NCBI GenBank assembly: GCA_013397115.1
Contig: VWZW01007182.1
Span: 257,602 to 321,601 of the forward strand
DNA length: 64,000 bases
Source: Edolisoma coerulescens
Taxonomy: Eukaryota; Chordata; Aves; Passeriformes; Campephagidae
Direction: 5' to 3'
Shown: in pieces, positions 39,201 through 52,555 of the stretch
Layout: the number at the start of each line of letters is the position of its first letter
How positions within the stretch are numbered: the first letter of the stretch is position 1
Translations under genes and position numbers: made by a program
Notes under the pieces: model-generated
Databases searched by the model: none
The model's input: the letters and a program-made list of their open reading frames with translations, nothing else
Told to the model about the DNA's origin: nothing

Positions 39201-42200
39201 AGTATGAAAAAGTGTAATGAGAGCCTGTTTGCATTGCAGATCATATCTCTGAAACCGAGAAATTTTGAATGGAGCACTCTGGCTGGAGGAGGCAGGGAAA
39301 GAGCTAATAAAAGCAGAGACCACTGATAAGCTGAACTTGGATATCAGGTGTATCACTGCAGGAGAAAAATACATATTTGTCATCCTTCCTTCCCCACAAA
39401 CAAGTGGGCAGTAAACCTAGGTTTTTATATTTTCTTTTCTTGAGAAGGACCCTACATCTCGAAAGTTATTTTGGATTTAACAGCGGGGGAAAAACAGAAA
39501 GAATCCCAAAGCATGCAGTTCCTTCTCACAACACAGATTTTCCTATCCAAATTTCAAAAGGGGCTGTTATTTTGGAGTCTGTTCCCTTCCCCCTCCCCTT
39601 ATCGCCTCTCCCTGTCTTTCATATTGAGGCGTTTGGTCTAAAGACAACCAGGGAGCTAAATATATATTAATTAGAACTCTTGAGGCTGCCATCAATGAGA
39701 TACAATTATCCCAAACTGTTGCTATTACAGGCTCTGATAGCTTCATTTAAATTCCTGAATAAAACATGAAATATGTTTAATGAGAAATGAATATAGTTGT
39801 CAGGAGGGAGTAGTTGTGATATTGTTACTAGTTGAGATATAGAAGATGAAGACATAATATGAATACCTCTGACTTTATATAAAAATGATGGCTGTTAGCA
39901 AAAGACAGATACTCCTTCAGAGACTTCATTTGGGCTGCATATCAGAAAACATGGAAAATAGCAACACATCTCTTGCAAGGAAACTCTGCTATCCAAAAGG
40001 CAGCTGGGACTGCTGTCGTGCTGCAAACCCCATCTGCTGCAAGGTGTAAGTAACACTGGTCTAAAAATTCTTTACCATTAAGGGGAATGTAAACAAATCA
40101 CGTGAAGCCCAGTGAAATATTCCCTTTGTCTTGTTACTCAGTGGCTGACCAGGGGGTTCGGTGTGGAAAACTCCAACACACAACCACACACTTCCTTGTT
40201 TTTCTTACTTTTTTTTTTATTATTTTTGAGACAAATGCCAATGAGGTAGCAGAGATGCAGTTCTCTCCCTTTCAAGGCAACTGAAAGGCACAAGGCCAGG
40301 CTAGCAAAGAGCAGTTCTTTAAATCACACTGTCAGGGAGAGAGGAGCTGCAGCACCTCTTCATTCCTCCACAGCTGCTTGATGGACTGCATCAGACGTAC
40401 TAAAAATTCACCCCGGAGCTGCAGCCGAGGTTTCCTCACCTGCTGTTATTTTACTGCATTTAATGACTCTCTCCTCCTTCCCACACTCGTGTATTTGTCC
40501 CTTTTTTTCCTTAAAGTGAGATCTCCAGCATATTTTAGACTTCTCATTCAGGAGAATTTCTGAAATAGCTTAAAGAGAAGAGGCAGCTCTGACTCCACCA
40601 CTGGAGTCCCTCACTTTCCTGGTTCCACCAGATGACAAAGCTCTCCCACTCTGGCATCACTCCTGGAAAGCAGTGGATTCTGAGGTGGAGCACAGCAGCT
40701 ATTTAACAGCGTGTACCATCACTTACACTTCAGTGCAGGTCGCAAAGTGGAGATGATTACCATACTAATTGAAAGGGCATGGGAAACATTAAGGAAGCAG
40801 AACATAATTATCCAAACTGGAAATTGCCAGGTCGTTCCCATTCTTGAAGGATCCTCTAGTGACCACAGAGAATGGTCAGGACCCCAATTTAAAGTCTCAG
40901 CACAAGTTTGCATCAAGCTTTTTTACATTAAATCAATTAATATGTATGTCCTGACTATTATTTTTGAGATACTTGTGTAGTGTCTCCATTTCTTGTCCAA
41001 GCATTGGTGTTGCCTATATTCTCTAGACAGAGACAGAAAATTATCTCAGGGATACAATTCAATTTCTCTTAATCAACACCTCTTTGCTTCATCGAGTAAA
41101 GCATGTTTAATCCATTTAGAGTTAGTTGTCAAGGAACACACTCTCTAATTAATATATTCCTGAAGATGTTTATACATGACAGTATAATAAATTAAACAAA
41201 GAAAGTGAAGGATTGAAGAGGTCCTAAGTGCCTCTGTCAGACTGGACCAGAAGGGAGACCTCCATGGATTGTTTCTCTTCTGCACAAGATAAGACCTTAT
41301 AAGAAGTAGAGGAAATTCATATATCTAATATATCTTCTATTCTTTGCAGCCCTCAGGGCTGTCTAAGGATGCTGCAGTCACGGCAATGAATTACTGTGCC
41401 TCAAAACTTGCCCTTCCAGAAATGGATCAACACTTACTGGCACGTTCCTAGGATAGGAGAAGAGCTACCCAAAGTATTGCAAAGTTTATTCTGTCCTTAC
41501 ACTTGCCATATCTGTGATCTTGAAGGCTCACAACCTGAAATATATGTATTAATACCCCACAATACGAAAGTGGTTATAATTCAACCCTCCAAAACTGGCC
41601 ACAAAATACCTTGGAAGTAGAGATGTGCAGTCACAGGACCAAGAGTACAACACAACCTCAGCTGCAACACAACCAAGAGTAAAATACAAATACCTGAATG
41701 TCAACCTGAATATTTATGCCACGCTCACATGTGTTAGATTTATATGAATAATAACTATTCCTGGGATCAAAAGCCAGCTTTAAGGTGAAATATTACAACC
41801 CACAAGCAAATAGGTTGTATTAACAAGCGAGTCCTTTTCCTTTATAGCAAATTTGGGATCCCCTTGAGATAGTCAAACTTGCTGAAGCAAACACTCACCC
41901 CTGACTGCATAAGTCATCCTTAAGGGACAGAATTAAGGACCTCGAAGCCTGACACCATGAACATCAAGTGCAATTTACAGCCCTAGAATCAATGGAACCC
42001 GAGCAATATCCAATTATACTCATTTTATTTATGCAGTTTATTTCCTCCAAAAATTAATTTTATGTTCCAAAAAATTGCTGGATTAATAGCCCTAGTAACT
42101 GAGCCCATCTATCAACACAAAATATAGAAGGCAAACAGTGACTCTGCAGATTTTACTGTTTGTTTTAAAGCAGGACTCGGCAGGAGCACATTTGGAGAGT

Positions 42201-42398
42201 GACAAGAACCTCCAGAGACCCGTTCAATATTTTTACCCTTTTCTGAGATGACATCTACGGTGTCAGCCAGCTGTGACCAGCTGCAATGGTGTTATTTCTG
42301 ATGGGAACAGGCGTTTTTTCCAGGAGGCAGCTGACAGCAATGACTTTTTGACTGGCCCCTTCCAGTTGCTCAAATCTTAAACTGTAGTTAAATGGCAA

Positions 42399-42414
42399 AA
42401 AAAAAAAAAAAAAA
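42399..42414. repeat. Poly-A run
   Basis: A simple A homopolymer of about 16 bases. A lysine-rich short open frame starting here is an artefact of the run. Confidence 0.8.
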
Positions 42415-42605
42415 GATGAATGTTTACTTCAAAATCACAAGTTGTTTTTTTCCCTTCTCTAGATTTAACCCAAACTCTCCTTTTTTTCCTCATCCCAGCA
42501 CTGCTGTGTTTAGACACTGGCAGCTTTTGGTCATATTCCTGCTATACCCTGGGCAAGATAGGGAAGTTTTCTGGGAAAAAGAAACAGGAACATGAGAAAG
42601 AAAAG

Positions 42606-42632
42606 AGGAGCCAGAGGAGCCAGAGAAGCCAG
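42606..42632. repeat. Three-copy 9-bp tandem repeat
   Basis: AGGAGCCAG, AGGAGCCAG and AGAAGCCAG stand head to tail, with one substitution in the third copy. This is a micro-minisatellite, and no coding context is seen. Confidence 0.8.
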
Positions 42633-43508
42633 GCTGTGGCACTGTGATCTCAGGGGTGGTGACAGATATAAAAGCTAAGGTACATGAGCTGTATGCACAG
42701 CAATAAATCTGAGAGTTTGCATTGGGTGTGGTGACAATAGTTAGTGTGTGCCATTTGTACCAAAGTCTTGGCTTCAGGTCTCCTGCAAACTCAAACTTCC
42801 CCTTCTCTCTCCATTCCCATTGCAACCTCTCCCAGATTCACCCCTTGCTCCTGGGGCTCACTGGCACCAGTGGGAGGGGGCAGAACAGCCAGCGAGTGCT
42901 CAGACAAGACACCCACCTTTGGCCTCATCTCAGCAAGATGTTGGTTTTCCTCTCTTTTCTTCCATTGTTCTCTTACTACTTAAAATAAAATCCCTTCTGA
43001 CTGAAGGTACCTGTTTGTTCCTATATCCTGAGAAGCCTAACAACAAAGCACTTGGAATTACTTATTGTTATGGCCTGGGGACAAGATTACATCTCTAAGT
43101 TTATAAAGCAGCGGCTACATTTGCCACTAAATACAAATGATTTTAATAATCAGCATTATATTTGCTTCCTTCAGCAGGGTGCCTTGTCATTACTTTAACG
43201 ATAATAATACTCGCTTTTCATTTGCTAAGTGTTATTATGATTATTATTCAGAAGCTTTACTATAATTAACTAACTGAGCCTCACAACACCCCTGTGAGTC
43301 AGGTAAAGAATTATGACTCCTTGCATTTGTACCTGGAATTGTGGCAACAGGGAAGCTGGGGATTGGAACACAGAGGAGGCTTGGATTAAAACCAGCAGTT
43401 CTTACCTCAAAATCCCATACACAACTCACACCTTGAATTCCCTGCCTGCAGTTCATCATCTAGTGCTGCTGTCAATTCAAATTCTCCAAGATGACATTTT
43501 GGAGAGGC

Positions 43509-43540
43509 AAGGAAAAAAAAGAAGGAGAAGGAAGAAGAGA
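43509..43540. repeat. Pure purine tract
   Basis: Thirty-two A/G-only bases of GAAGGA type give an arginine/lysine-rich open frame without meaning. Confidence 0.8.
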
Positions 43541-45517
43541 CGTGGCAATCCCTAACAATGCTGAGACACTTTGCTCTCTGCAGCTTAACAACCTCCTCTG
43601 GCAGCTCCCGCTCCCGGCTGGTGTCAGTTCCCAAATCCTGAGCACTCATGTTCAGTGCGTGCACTACACACATCTGTATCTATACAGGCGACAGCTTCTG
43701 TCTGTAATAGCCACCTGTGAGACCAGGGGAGGGGCATTAAAAATTAAAGAACTGCAGAGTAGATTGGAAGCCAATCTTGGGTTTTATGGACAGGGAAGCG
43801 TTTGACAGGTGGTCTCTGCAAAAGAAGTGGCCTTAGAGACACATTTCTCTTGATTTTATTTTTTAATTAACTTTTATTCTCAGCATTATCATGTCCTCCC
43901 CACACACACGCACTTCCTTCCCTCCTCTTTTTCAGCCTGGAATGCTGATTAACTCACCAGACTCTCACCACAGTGCAATTATAGGTACCTTCAGTATTGA
44001 AATCCAGCAGGAATGTTTTAAATATCTTTTACTCTATCTACATCCTAATGCTATCCATCTACCCAAGAAGTCCAAAGACCTTGACAACCACACATAGTCA
44101 AACTGCAGTGCTTATCATCAAATTAAGGCAAGTGGCTTATCCTGTAACTCTCTATAGTGACTGTCCAGCAAAGCCTGTAATTACAGGGCTGCTCGGTGAT
44201 GAGCAATCCAAGCCCTGGGTCAAGCATGTGCCAGTTAAGCTCTTCCACATGTGCCATTCAGACCCTTCCTGTTTGGGTTTCATGTGCTGGTTTTGCACCT
44301 CTCGCCTCACATAAAACCAGATGACCTCAGAGAGACCAGAAGGGCCATCTCCATCACTGTCTGTGGTGTAGGCTTCACCTCCTGCCATAAAAACGCTTCC
44401 TCACCTTCCCTCCTGCTCACCCCTCGCATTCCAGCTTTCAAGTTAATTGGAATAACACATCTGCAGCCAAACAACAGAACCCAGGGCATCCCCTCCAGGC
44501 CCCCCCTGCCCTCTCCACTGCCCCAATCCCGCTTTGCTTCATTGACTCCTCCAAACCCACCGCATTTCGACAGGAGCACTTAACCTTCTGCAGAATATCT
44601 TTATGCTCCATTTTCCTTTCCATTAGGAAGGAGATGAAAGCAAGCAGAGGATGCTTTTGTACAGCTGCTGCCAGCAGATGTGCTCTCCCAAGCCTATATG
44701 TGTTTTAAGCATAGGATTGAATACTTTGAGATGTGAGGGGTTTTGGTGTGGAAGGGATGTTTGGAGGAAGCTTAAACAGTGCTGAGTTTAAGCCAAATCC
44801 AATGATTTACACCCAAATCAGAGTAATTTGTACTTGTGCTCTCCTCCATGTTCTTACCAGAGACTCTGCTAACCAAAAGTGCTTCACTTGCTGTAGTCTG
44901 AGTTTGATTTTCCAATTTCTCTCTATGTGTATACAGTCAAGACTCAAACTGAGACTAACCATAAGCCTTTATCACCTGAGGAAAAGATCTATTATGAAAC
45001 TGCTAAGCTTTACTGTGGTATTTACTTCTTTACTTCCAAATTGAAAATAATTTCTGGAGTTTTCTTCATAAAACTGATTTATGGCAACAATGGGAAAATA
45101 TTTTTTTTAAACTCACCTTCTAAATAATTTTTAGAAAGATAAAAATAATTATTAGGAGCTTCTACACTGAGAGCAAAATATCCTGCCCAAGTGACTGATG
45201 AGCACCAGTTACTTTCTGTTCATGTGTGTTCCTGAAAGACCCTGTTGCATTCCACTGAGAACCAGTTCTGAGTAAAAGCTTGGGAATCTCCAAGTGCAGG
45301 AAAACTGGCTCTAGTAAAACTGTCTAGATTCTGTCCTCCCAAGGGTCATTTCACCCACCAAAGATGCAAGCACATCTGGGGTAGGCAGCAGCTGAGTATA
45401 AATATAATATAGAGGGAAATGATGAGTCTTTTCTGCACCTGAACTGCCAGATGTATTTTAGGTAGGAAGATCCTGTTTGGAAGCTGATCAGTCCCATGTC
45501 TACTCTTGCTTATTTGC

Positions 45518-45533
45518 CATGCTTTAAAGCATG
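45518..45533. repeat. 16-bp perfect palindrome
   Basis: CATGCTTTAAAGCATG is its own reverse complement with no central spacer. About one such palindrome is expected by chance in 64 kb, so it is noted as structure only. Confidence 0.7.
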
Positions 45534-46260
45534 CCTGGTCATGACCTCTCTTTTCCATCTCGGGTTGGAGGAAGGAGGATGATATGGGGACGGGCAGGAG
45601 TGAGCTCAGGATTTAAGTTTCCCCAGCTCGGTCCTTTGCTCTGCACAGTCTTTGTGTATGTCTGGGGGCCATTAAACCAAATTTTCCATCTCTAAACTCA
45701 CAGTATTACTGCTGGGACAGCAAGGAACAGAAAGGAGCCGAGTCACCAGAGCAGCAGCAAACACCATTGTGATAATGGACTGGAAGGAAAGTGTCCCCCA
45801 TTCCCTGGTACCCAACCCAAGCCAGCTTGAGGCGGTGGTAATGAAGCTGTAGCACACCCAGGTTTTGGGAAGGGCATGTTCTGGTTATAGACTTCAGGCA
45901 GAAGCTGTCTTGCAGTAGGGCATGGGGGGACTGCAGCAAGCAGGGCAGTCAGAGACCTCTCAAAAACCACTTTGGTGGCTTGCCCAGCTCCAACAACAAC
46001 AATCACTCTTCCCTCCTTGGTGCCATCAGGACCAAATCAAAGCTACATGAATCTCTGTCATTCTGTCCCTTCCCTTGTTGCACCAGAGGCTCACAGAGCC
46101 TGGCTCTGCCTTACCAGTCTCATTGTATTAGCTTGATAAACCATCCATTTACCTATAATTCAACAGACTGTAAAAATCCTTGTGGCTATTGCACAATAAG
46201 GAAAATAAATAATAATATGCCTTAACAAGCATCAGTCGAAATAACCAGGATTTGATGGAC

Positions 46261-46660
46261 CCAGCGATAAACAGCAGATTTACTTTCCCGGGAATGCAGA
46301 CAAACTAATCAGATTTAGTTGGCAGCTATGAAAACACAACTGATGGGAGGCTCAGCGCCGGCTCACACAATCCCCTCCGTCCCTGCGAACGCAGAGGGGC
46401 ATGAAAGGAATGGACATTAAAAAGATATCGTATCGCCATGTCCCTGTGCTGGATGCAATGCCCTGGCACGCTGACAGCTGGCTGGCAGCTTTCCATCCCT
46501 GGGAAGGGGGATACTGGTCGGCACAGCCCAGACAGCAGTTTAACCCCAGGGTCAGAGGCCAGTCAGGCGTTATCTACCGACTGGGCGCATTTCCTCCGCA
46601 TCTGTGGCTTCAATATTCCCGAAAAAGACACTGACAGGAGGATGAAAGCTAATGGGAGCT
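46261..46660. other. CpG-retaining block, candidate regulatory element
   Basis: About 16 CpG occur in some 360 bases, against a CpG-poor background. The block contains TGACAGCTGGCTGGCAG (a MEIS/TGIF-type TGACAG overlapping an E-box CAGCTG), a GGAATG TEAD-type core and a TTATCT GATA-type core. Plus-strand open frames of 77-78 codons cover it in two frames, but neither resembles a known protein. There is no repeat similarity. An enhancer or unmethylated element is my preferred reading. This is inference from composition only. Confidence 0.35.
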
Positions 46661-46721
46661 CCTCTGGTATTTAGAAATTTAAAGGCCTACATTCATTTTT
46701 AATGGCCTTGGAAACTCACTT

Positions 46722-46760
46722 AAAAAAAAAAAACAAAACCTAAAAACAAACAAACAAACA
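46722..46760. repeat. A-run and AAAC microsatellite
   Basis: Twelve A at 46722-46733 are followed by AAAC units at 46742-46760. This is simple low-complexity sequence. Confidence 0.85.
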
Positions 46761-47919
46761 GTCAAAAGCAATTTATGTTTTGTGAGAGGAAGAAAATTAC
46801 TCCCAGCCTGCCTTCCCTACCTGGTTTTTCAGGACTTCTAGCTGTTGGACAAGAGGAGAATTGCTGTGTGCCTTGCTAACTAAAACGTAATTTTCAGCAT
46901 AACATTCTGAATATGAGATGAATTGTACAGTTGTGCCTTGCATGTACACCATTAAGCTGTTATTGCACAGGATGAAAATAATTCCTACCTTAGCAAGGTA
47001 AAAAACCATCATTATCTCCTCCCTGTTCTTCTGCACAGGTAGAGCTTGTTTCCAGCTATCTTGGAGGTGCCAGTTCTGTATGAATTGGAGCAGCCCCTAA
47101 ATCTGATCGTATTTATGGTGCCTGCAAAAGCAACAGGGAGCTGCTCCAACACCTCACTGCCAGGCAGGCAGACGGGGTCCTTGATTGTGTCTCATCTGCC
47201 AGACACCAACACGGAGAGGGCAGAGATGTCCTTAGAGCCCTCCTGCTCTGCCAGCAACATCCTGCTGGTGGGTGTCCCAGGTACCAGCCCTCCCACCAGG
47301 GTGGCAGCTTTGTGGCAGCAAGGGCTACCAAGCAGCTGCTGATGCTGCCACAGACCACAGGGCCAAGGTCTGCCAAGAGAGATAAAACAAAGCCCTTTGC
47401 CATTAGCCAGGTGGAGCTGAGCTCCTTTTATTGATTATGCTACAGCATTAGTTCTAGAGGAATGCAGCTGTGCATGGAGCCAAGATGACTGTCTCCAGTG
47501 GACGACGCTCCAATGTTTTTAGGTGTACTGCAATTTAATCTTTTTTTTCTTTTATTATCTTTTAAGATGATGAAATCCAAACACTAGCTGATTGGGCACT
47601 ATTAATGGACCAAATAGTTTTTCCCATGTGCTCAGCTGATTATTATACAGACCTCACCACAAATATAGTGACCAGAAGACACGTCAGAAGGACCTTTTTA
47701 CCAGTTCTTATGAGTCACTGACATTTACTGCCTCCTTCCCAGCCGTATCACAAAATCATCTCTGGGATTAATATCTTTACTGGCATCCTCTGTAGAGTGG
47801 TAGCCAACACCAACATAGCCTCTGCATTTTAAAGGCAACAGAGATGGATGAGGTCATTTTCCCATCCCTCATGTCATTTCCCTCCCTGTCTACAAGGGTG
47901 CTCCTTAGGAGAATATCCT

Positions 47920-48130
47920 AATGCAGGGTTTGTCTAGACTAGCCTTTAATCGACTCTAGCAACAGGATTTCCTCCATTTCTCCAGGGAGATCATTCCACC
48001 ACCCGACAGACCTCACAGCCAGGAAACGCTTCCTGATATTCACCCTACCAACTCCTTCCTCAGTGTCATCCCTGAGCTGTGCTCAGATAATGTTATGGAC
48101 AACCAGAGATGTAGATCCATCTCACCAGGG
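47920..48130 (-). mobile_element. Old CR1-type LINE relic, antisense
   Basis: The plus strand contains CCAGGGAGATCATTCCACCA, then a 'cctcacagccaggaaacgcttcctgatattcaccctacc'-type stretch (48011-48050). This resembles the antisense CR1 block 'attccaccaccctcacagtgaagaagttcttcctgatatccaacctaa'. The preceding GGGTTTGTCTAGACTAGCC fits the 'tctagtccaacc' region at the 3' side. Divergence is high, so this is older than the other two copies. The ends are approximate. Confidence 0.55.
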
Positions 48131-49037
48131 TACTCACACATGGACCACATTTCCAACAGGCCTGATAACTTCTGCTTGACAACTTTTTTCCTTTCAAAGT
48201 CCTAGATCAACATAAATATTTTAATTTTCTTCCTTGGCTGCACATTAATTCGATTAGTTTACAGAAAGGGTTTTTAATAGCAGTGGCAGAGGAAATATCA
48301 CCTTTTGGGTAGCCATTATAAACAGTCACATATTTTTAATTTACTACAGGGACAAAAAGGTGCTTATGTGTATTCTTCAACAAATTCCAAATTCAGAATG
48401 CAGAAGAATGACTTTTCCAAATTATTGTTTAAAAAGAAATCAGTTTAGATTAATTTACTGTTACAGCAATCACATAAAGAGTGAACACATTAATAAGGTA
48501 GTAATAGATATATTAATAATGAGTAAATCGATTGTTATGGGCTGTTCAATACTGTGCTTATTAGCCAGGTTTATATTCATCTACACTACTAGAACTGATG
48601 AGCTTTAAATAATCTATAACATGTTATTCATGACTTAAGTATTCTTCTCTATTAATAATTTACTAACAGTTTATAAACTATTTATAATTGCATTCTTCAT
48701 ACCAAAATATGATCTTTGATCTAAAAGTGAATTATAACTTAGGACAGTCTCCACTGGTCTGACCTGATCACACACAGGGAACCACCCTGGAGCTGCTGAA
48801 GCACCACCTGGGCAATTCCCACAGTCCCCATAATTTGCTTCAACCCGTGTAGTGGCTCTTAGGAAACCTGATAGGCAGCACAAATTTGACTCGTAATTTT
48901 GCAAAACTCAGTAGCAAAAGATGCTACTGCTGCATGGCTGCTGCTCTCATTGCATTTGCAAATCCCTTTTCATCTGCTGATTTGCAAACACATAAGGAAG
49001 ACAGGCTAAGAGGGGGTCACCTAGACTATCATGCAGG

Positions 49038-49065
49038 TATTATTACTATTATCATTATTATTATC
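49038..49065. repeat. ATT/ATC trinucleotide tract
   Basis: An imperfect run of ATT and ATC triplets. One frame gives an isoleucine run on the plus strand. Confidence 0.8.
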
Positions 49066-52000
49066 ACCATGATCATGGGACTTGTATTCATCTTACCAGT
49101 TCTGTCGAGGCACAGAAACAAGCCCTGCTCTGCTTGGAGCACAAGTCGTGCAGAAAATGGCTGAAGAGATGCCAAGAAGAAATGGAGTATTAAGATTTCA
49201 TCAACAAGCAACAAGCAAAGGTCAACAACCAAAGCTCTGTCTTCCTCAGACTGGAATTGTCACATCTGTACTCTTCCAAAGATTCACCAAGTCCTGGAAA
49301 GAGAAATGTCAAAGCCTTGGAAAAGGTAATCCAATAAGTGCCACAATGGAAAGAAAGAATCTGGCTTATTGGTCAGTCAGGGAATGGCTAGACTGTGTTA
49401 GGAGAGGTGTTTTTGATATAAAGCTATCAATGCTCAAAGCTTTGATAAAAACTTGTGGAAATATTTCATCTAGTTCTGGTATTTAAGAACAGACACCTTA
49501 TTGGGACAAGTGCAGTGTAGGGTACAAATATTTGACAGGAAAGCACTGGCTCCCTCATGAAGAGGTTAAAGGACTTTGTCTTATTTAAACACCTAAAGAT
49601 TAAAAAGATGTTATGATGACACTTCTGAAATGCATTCAGGGTTCAGGATGGTGAGACCAGGGGAACAGTAAAGAAAGATTATGTAATTTGAAGGACACTG
49701 TTTGAACTAGATCAGTTAATTACAGATCGACCATGAATAATCTCACCAAAATAAAACAACACAAGTATTTCTTATTTTAGTATTGAAACTCTGTTATTAT
49801 TTTCTAAAATTAAACACAAAGGAATCTGAACTGAAATTTGATAAACCTTTGAAAAGGGCTGTATTGCCAAGGAGACATGAATCCTGCATGTCAGTACAAC
49901 CCCAATGGGCTGAAAGGAGACTGGATTCCTCTTTATTTGCATTGTATTTACCTTATGCATCAGGTTTCTGTCGTTACTTTTGGAGAGCAAAAAGGATTTA
50001 TCCCCTCCTCACCCTTTTTGTCTTCTGACAGGCCTGTGGGGTTTGTCTGGGTCCAGTTTGTGCCCCTCTTTGAGCACAAATTGCTGATCAGCCATCATAA
50101 TGAACAGGATGTAGAAAGATGCAGTGATATACTTACAGAGCCACATGTCCCCAGCTTAGATGGAGGCTGGAACTGATGGATGAACTCTTGAGAGAGGAAT
50201 AAAGTTTGCTGAATATACCTAGATGACATAAACATGCTTTATTTCTTTAGATAACTCAATAGTACAATATATGAGTGATGGGGCAAAATAGAAAATGGAA
50301 AGAAAATTCTTCTGGGTATTTGTAGTACCTAGATTTGATTTTGAACTCAATCCCCACATGCTTGCCAGATGGTCTATCTTAGTTTGTGTCTGAATGACCT
50401 TTGAAGGCTTGAGTATCCTGGACCCTTCAGAATCAAGTTTGGGGCTGCAATCCTGCCTCTCTGGAGGAAAAATAATTTCAGAAAGAGCTGGAACAGAAGA
50501 AAGATTTGTTATGGCTTGTAGATTGGGTGATTTATCCAGTTTGGAAACAGCGACAAAAGCGCTATCTCCTGTTTCCCCAGAATAAGTCTGAATGGTGGAG
50601 AAAATTAGCCAACTTTTTTCAATTTTTTTTCTCCTTAATTATTATTATTGCCAGCTCAGCCCCATCATTCGACTACGCCTAGGAGATTAATTTTTTTTTT
50701 TTACCCTGCAAAGTACTTTCTAACAATACTTATTAATTTTGCTGGAGGAGTGGCCCAAGTAACTGGAGTATTCTCCTGTTCTGTCCTCCCACACACAACT
50801 CAATCTTCCCCCGTGCTCGTGGAGGAACAGCAGCCTCCTCTTTCATGCGTCTGTGCTATAAGTGGAAAGTGGATTTTACTTAAAGGCACACTGACAACTG
50901 GTTTAAAACCTCGAGTTAATTTGGTGTCAAAGTAATTTTTTTATAAAATTTGGGGGTTTCTTTAGAGGGATGAGAGAGTGAAAGATCTGTTAAATCAAAA
51001 GAGAATTAATTATTCCCAGCCCCTACTGAAAATACAAACACAGCCAGGTTGCGTTAGAGCAAGTGAAATTGATTTTAAACAAAAGTGAACCTGACCATTC
51101 GTGTTTCATCGCCTGCTCTGCAGCACTGACAGCCGCCCTTCTACAGGGAGGGCTGGCTTCTCCAAACTTCACTCCTTGTTCGACAGAATTAAGTATTAAT
51201 CTGGCCACTTTTAGAGAAAGCTGAACGATAACCCTTTGTTATCTGAGTTTGCTCAGACTGTCTCAGCTGATTAAGTCATGTTTCCCAACTGATCAAGAAG
51301 ACACATGAGGGTGACAAGCTTTTGTCTTGCAGAGATCTTCATGTTTGAAGTCTGTAAATTCTCATCTCTCTCTTACCACTCCTGTTTCTCCATTTAAGCA
51401 GACACAAACCTAAACAACGAACCTGAAATTTAAGAACTGAACAGAAAACTCTAACTTATCTCTTCCCCAAAGCCTTTCTAAATATTGCTGGCATGTTTTT
51501 CTTAATCTGCCACTTGTCGTTATTCCTTCCCCGCTAAAAGGTATTAGGATACTGGTTTTGTTATTGTTTGTTTTTCATGAAAAACATACTATTAGATCCA
51601 TTTGCAGAGAAAACCAACACAGCAGTAAAGGCAGGGTAGGGGGTTGCTAAATGCTGATGAGAGCTGAGGCATATTAACCAGTTATGAATATGCTGCTCTA
51701 CTCTCTGGCTTTCAAATCATTGCTAACAGGCTTCAAACCCGTTCTCTCACGGCCTATAACATAGACAGAGAGGTGCAGAGGAACGTAATTAACTCCTCCT
51801 CAGCTCTCCCTTGCCTCTGTAGCTGCATAAGGAAGGATGGCGTGAGACTGATTCAGTTACTCCGTTAAAAGCAAAAAAAGATGGTGAAATGAAATCTTTC
51901 CTGGCATGTGTTTTCAGCCCCAGAGTGCCTCTTCAGAGCACACAGAGACACAAGCCCTTCCCAGGGGATGCTGTGGGGTGGTCAAGACAGCAGTGGGGGA

Positions 52001-52264
52001 AGTGGAGGGGCACGAGCCAGCAGCAGTGTGGGGCATGTGGGGCATGAAGGACAAACCCCTGGCTTGGTAACCCTACTGACACATTATCCACCTCTCCTCA
52101 GCCTCCTCCTGCATAAAAAGAGAGAGATGGTCAAGAGATGCTATCCAAGGCCATGGAAAGAGCAGTCAGAGCAATTTAGAAGAACTCTGAGGATGGCTCA
52201 GTTTGAGCTCACTGCTGGCATAACACCAAATGATGGCCCTCTCATCAAAGGAGCACCAAGACAT

Positions 52265-52555
52265 CTCGGAACCTGCATCAAGGCCAGGCTTGCCCCTGAC
52301 AGAAGTGAGAGCCACGCTCCCCACCTGTGACACTACTCACAAGGAGATACAATCACTCCTGATAGGGTATTCCACAAAACATTTTCCGTCGGGCGCCAGC
52401 ACCTATTTAAATATTAACCAGCGAGATCGGCTGGCTGCCTCTCAGGAATTGCCATCTCTGACACTGGTGATCCCAGCGTGGCAGCAGAATTCAGCAGCCA
52501 AGATCTGACTCTCAGCGAGCGGCTTGCAGATGTGGATTTTAATTAAAAATATTTA
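52265..52555. other. CpG-retaining block with A/T palindromes, candidate regulatory element
   Basis: About 10 CpG occur in 260 bases, including CCGTCGGGCGCC. This is followed by CACCTATTTAAATATTAACC, which holds a near HNF1-type half (ATTAAC) and a near MEF2-type core. It ends in the 12-bp palindrome TTTTAATTAAAA at 52537-52548, with a homeodomain TAATTA core. An open frame of 92 codons crosses it (52230-52508), but its translation is not a family I know. The regulatory reading is inference. Confidence 0.3.

Larger units (their letters stand above)
31136..46260. other. Gene-less, repeat-poor stretch
   Basis: Contains only homopolymers, purine tracts, short tandem duplications and the 16-bp palindrome listed separately. 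No LINE, LTR or DNA transposon copy was recognised. The longest frame is 144 codons (37417-37851), proline-rich at its end and without family resemblance. Confidence 0.5.

Noticed and set aside
44310..44400. Possible CR1-like phrase AGATGACCTCAGAGAGACCA
   Set aside because: Only one short phrase resembles a CR1 end and the flanks do not continue the consensus.
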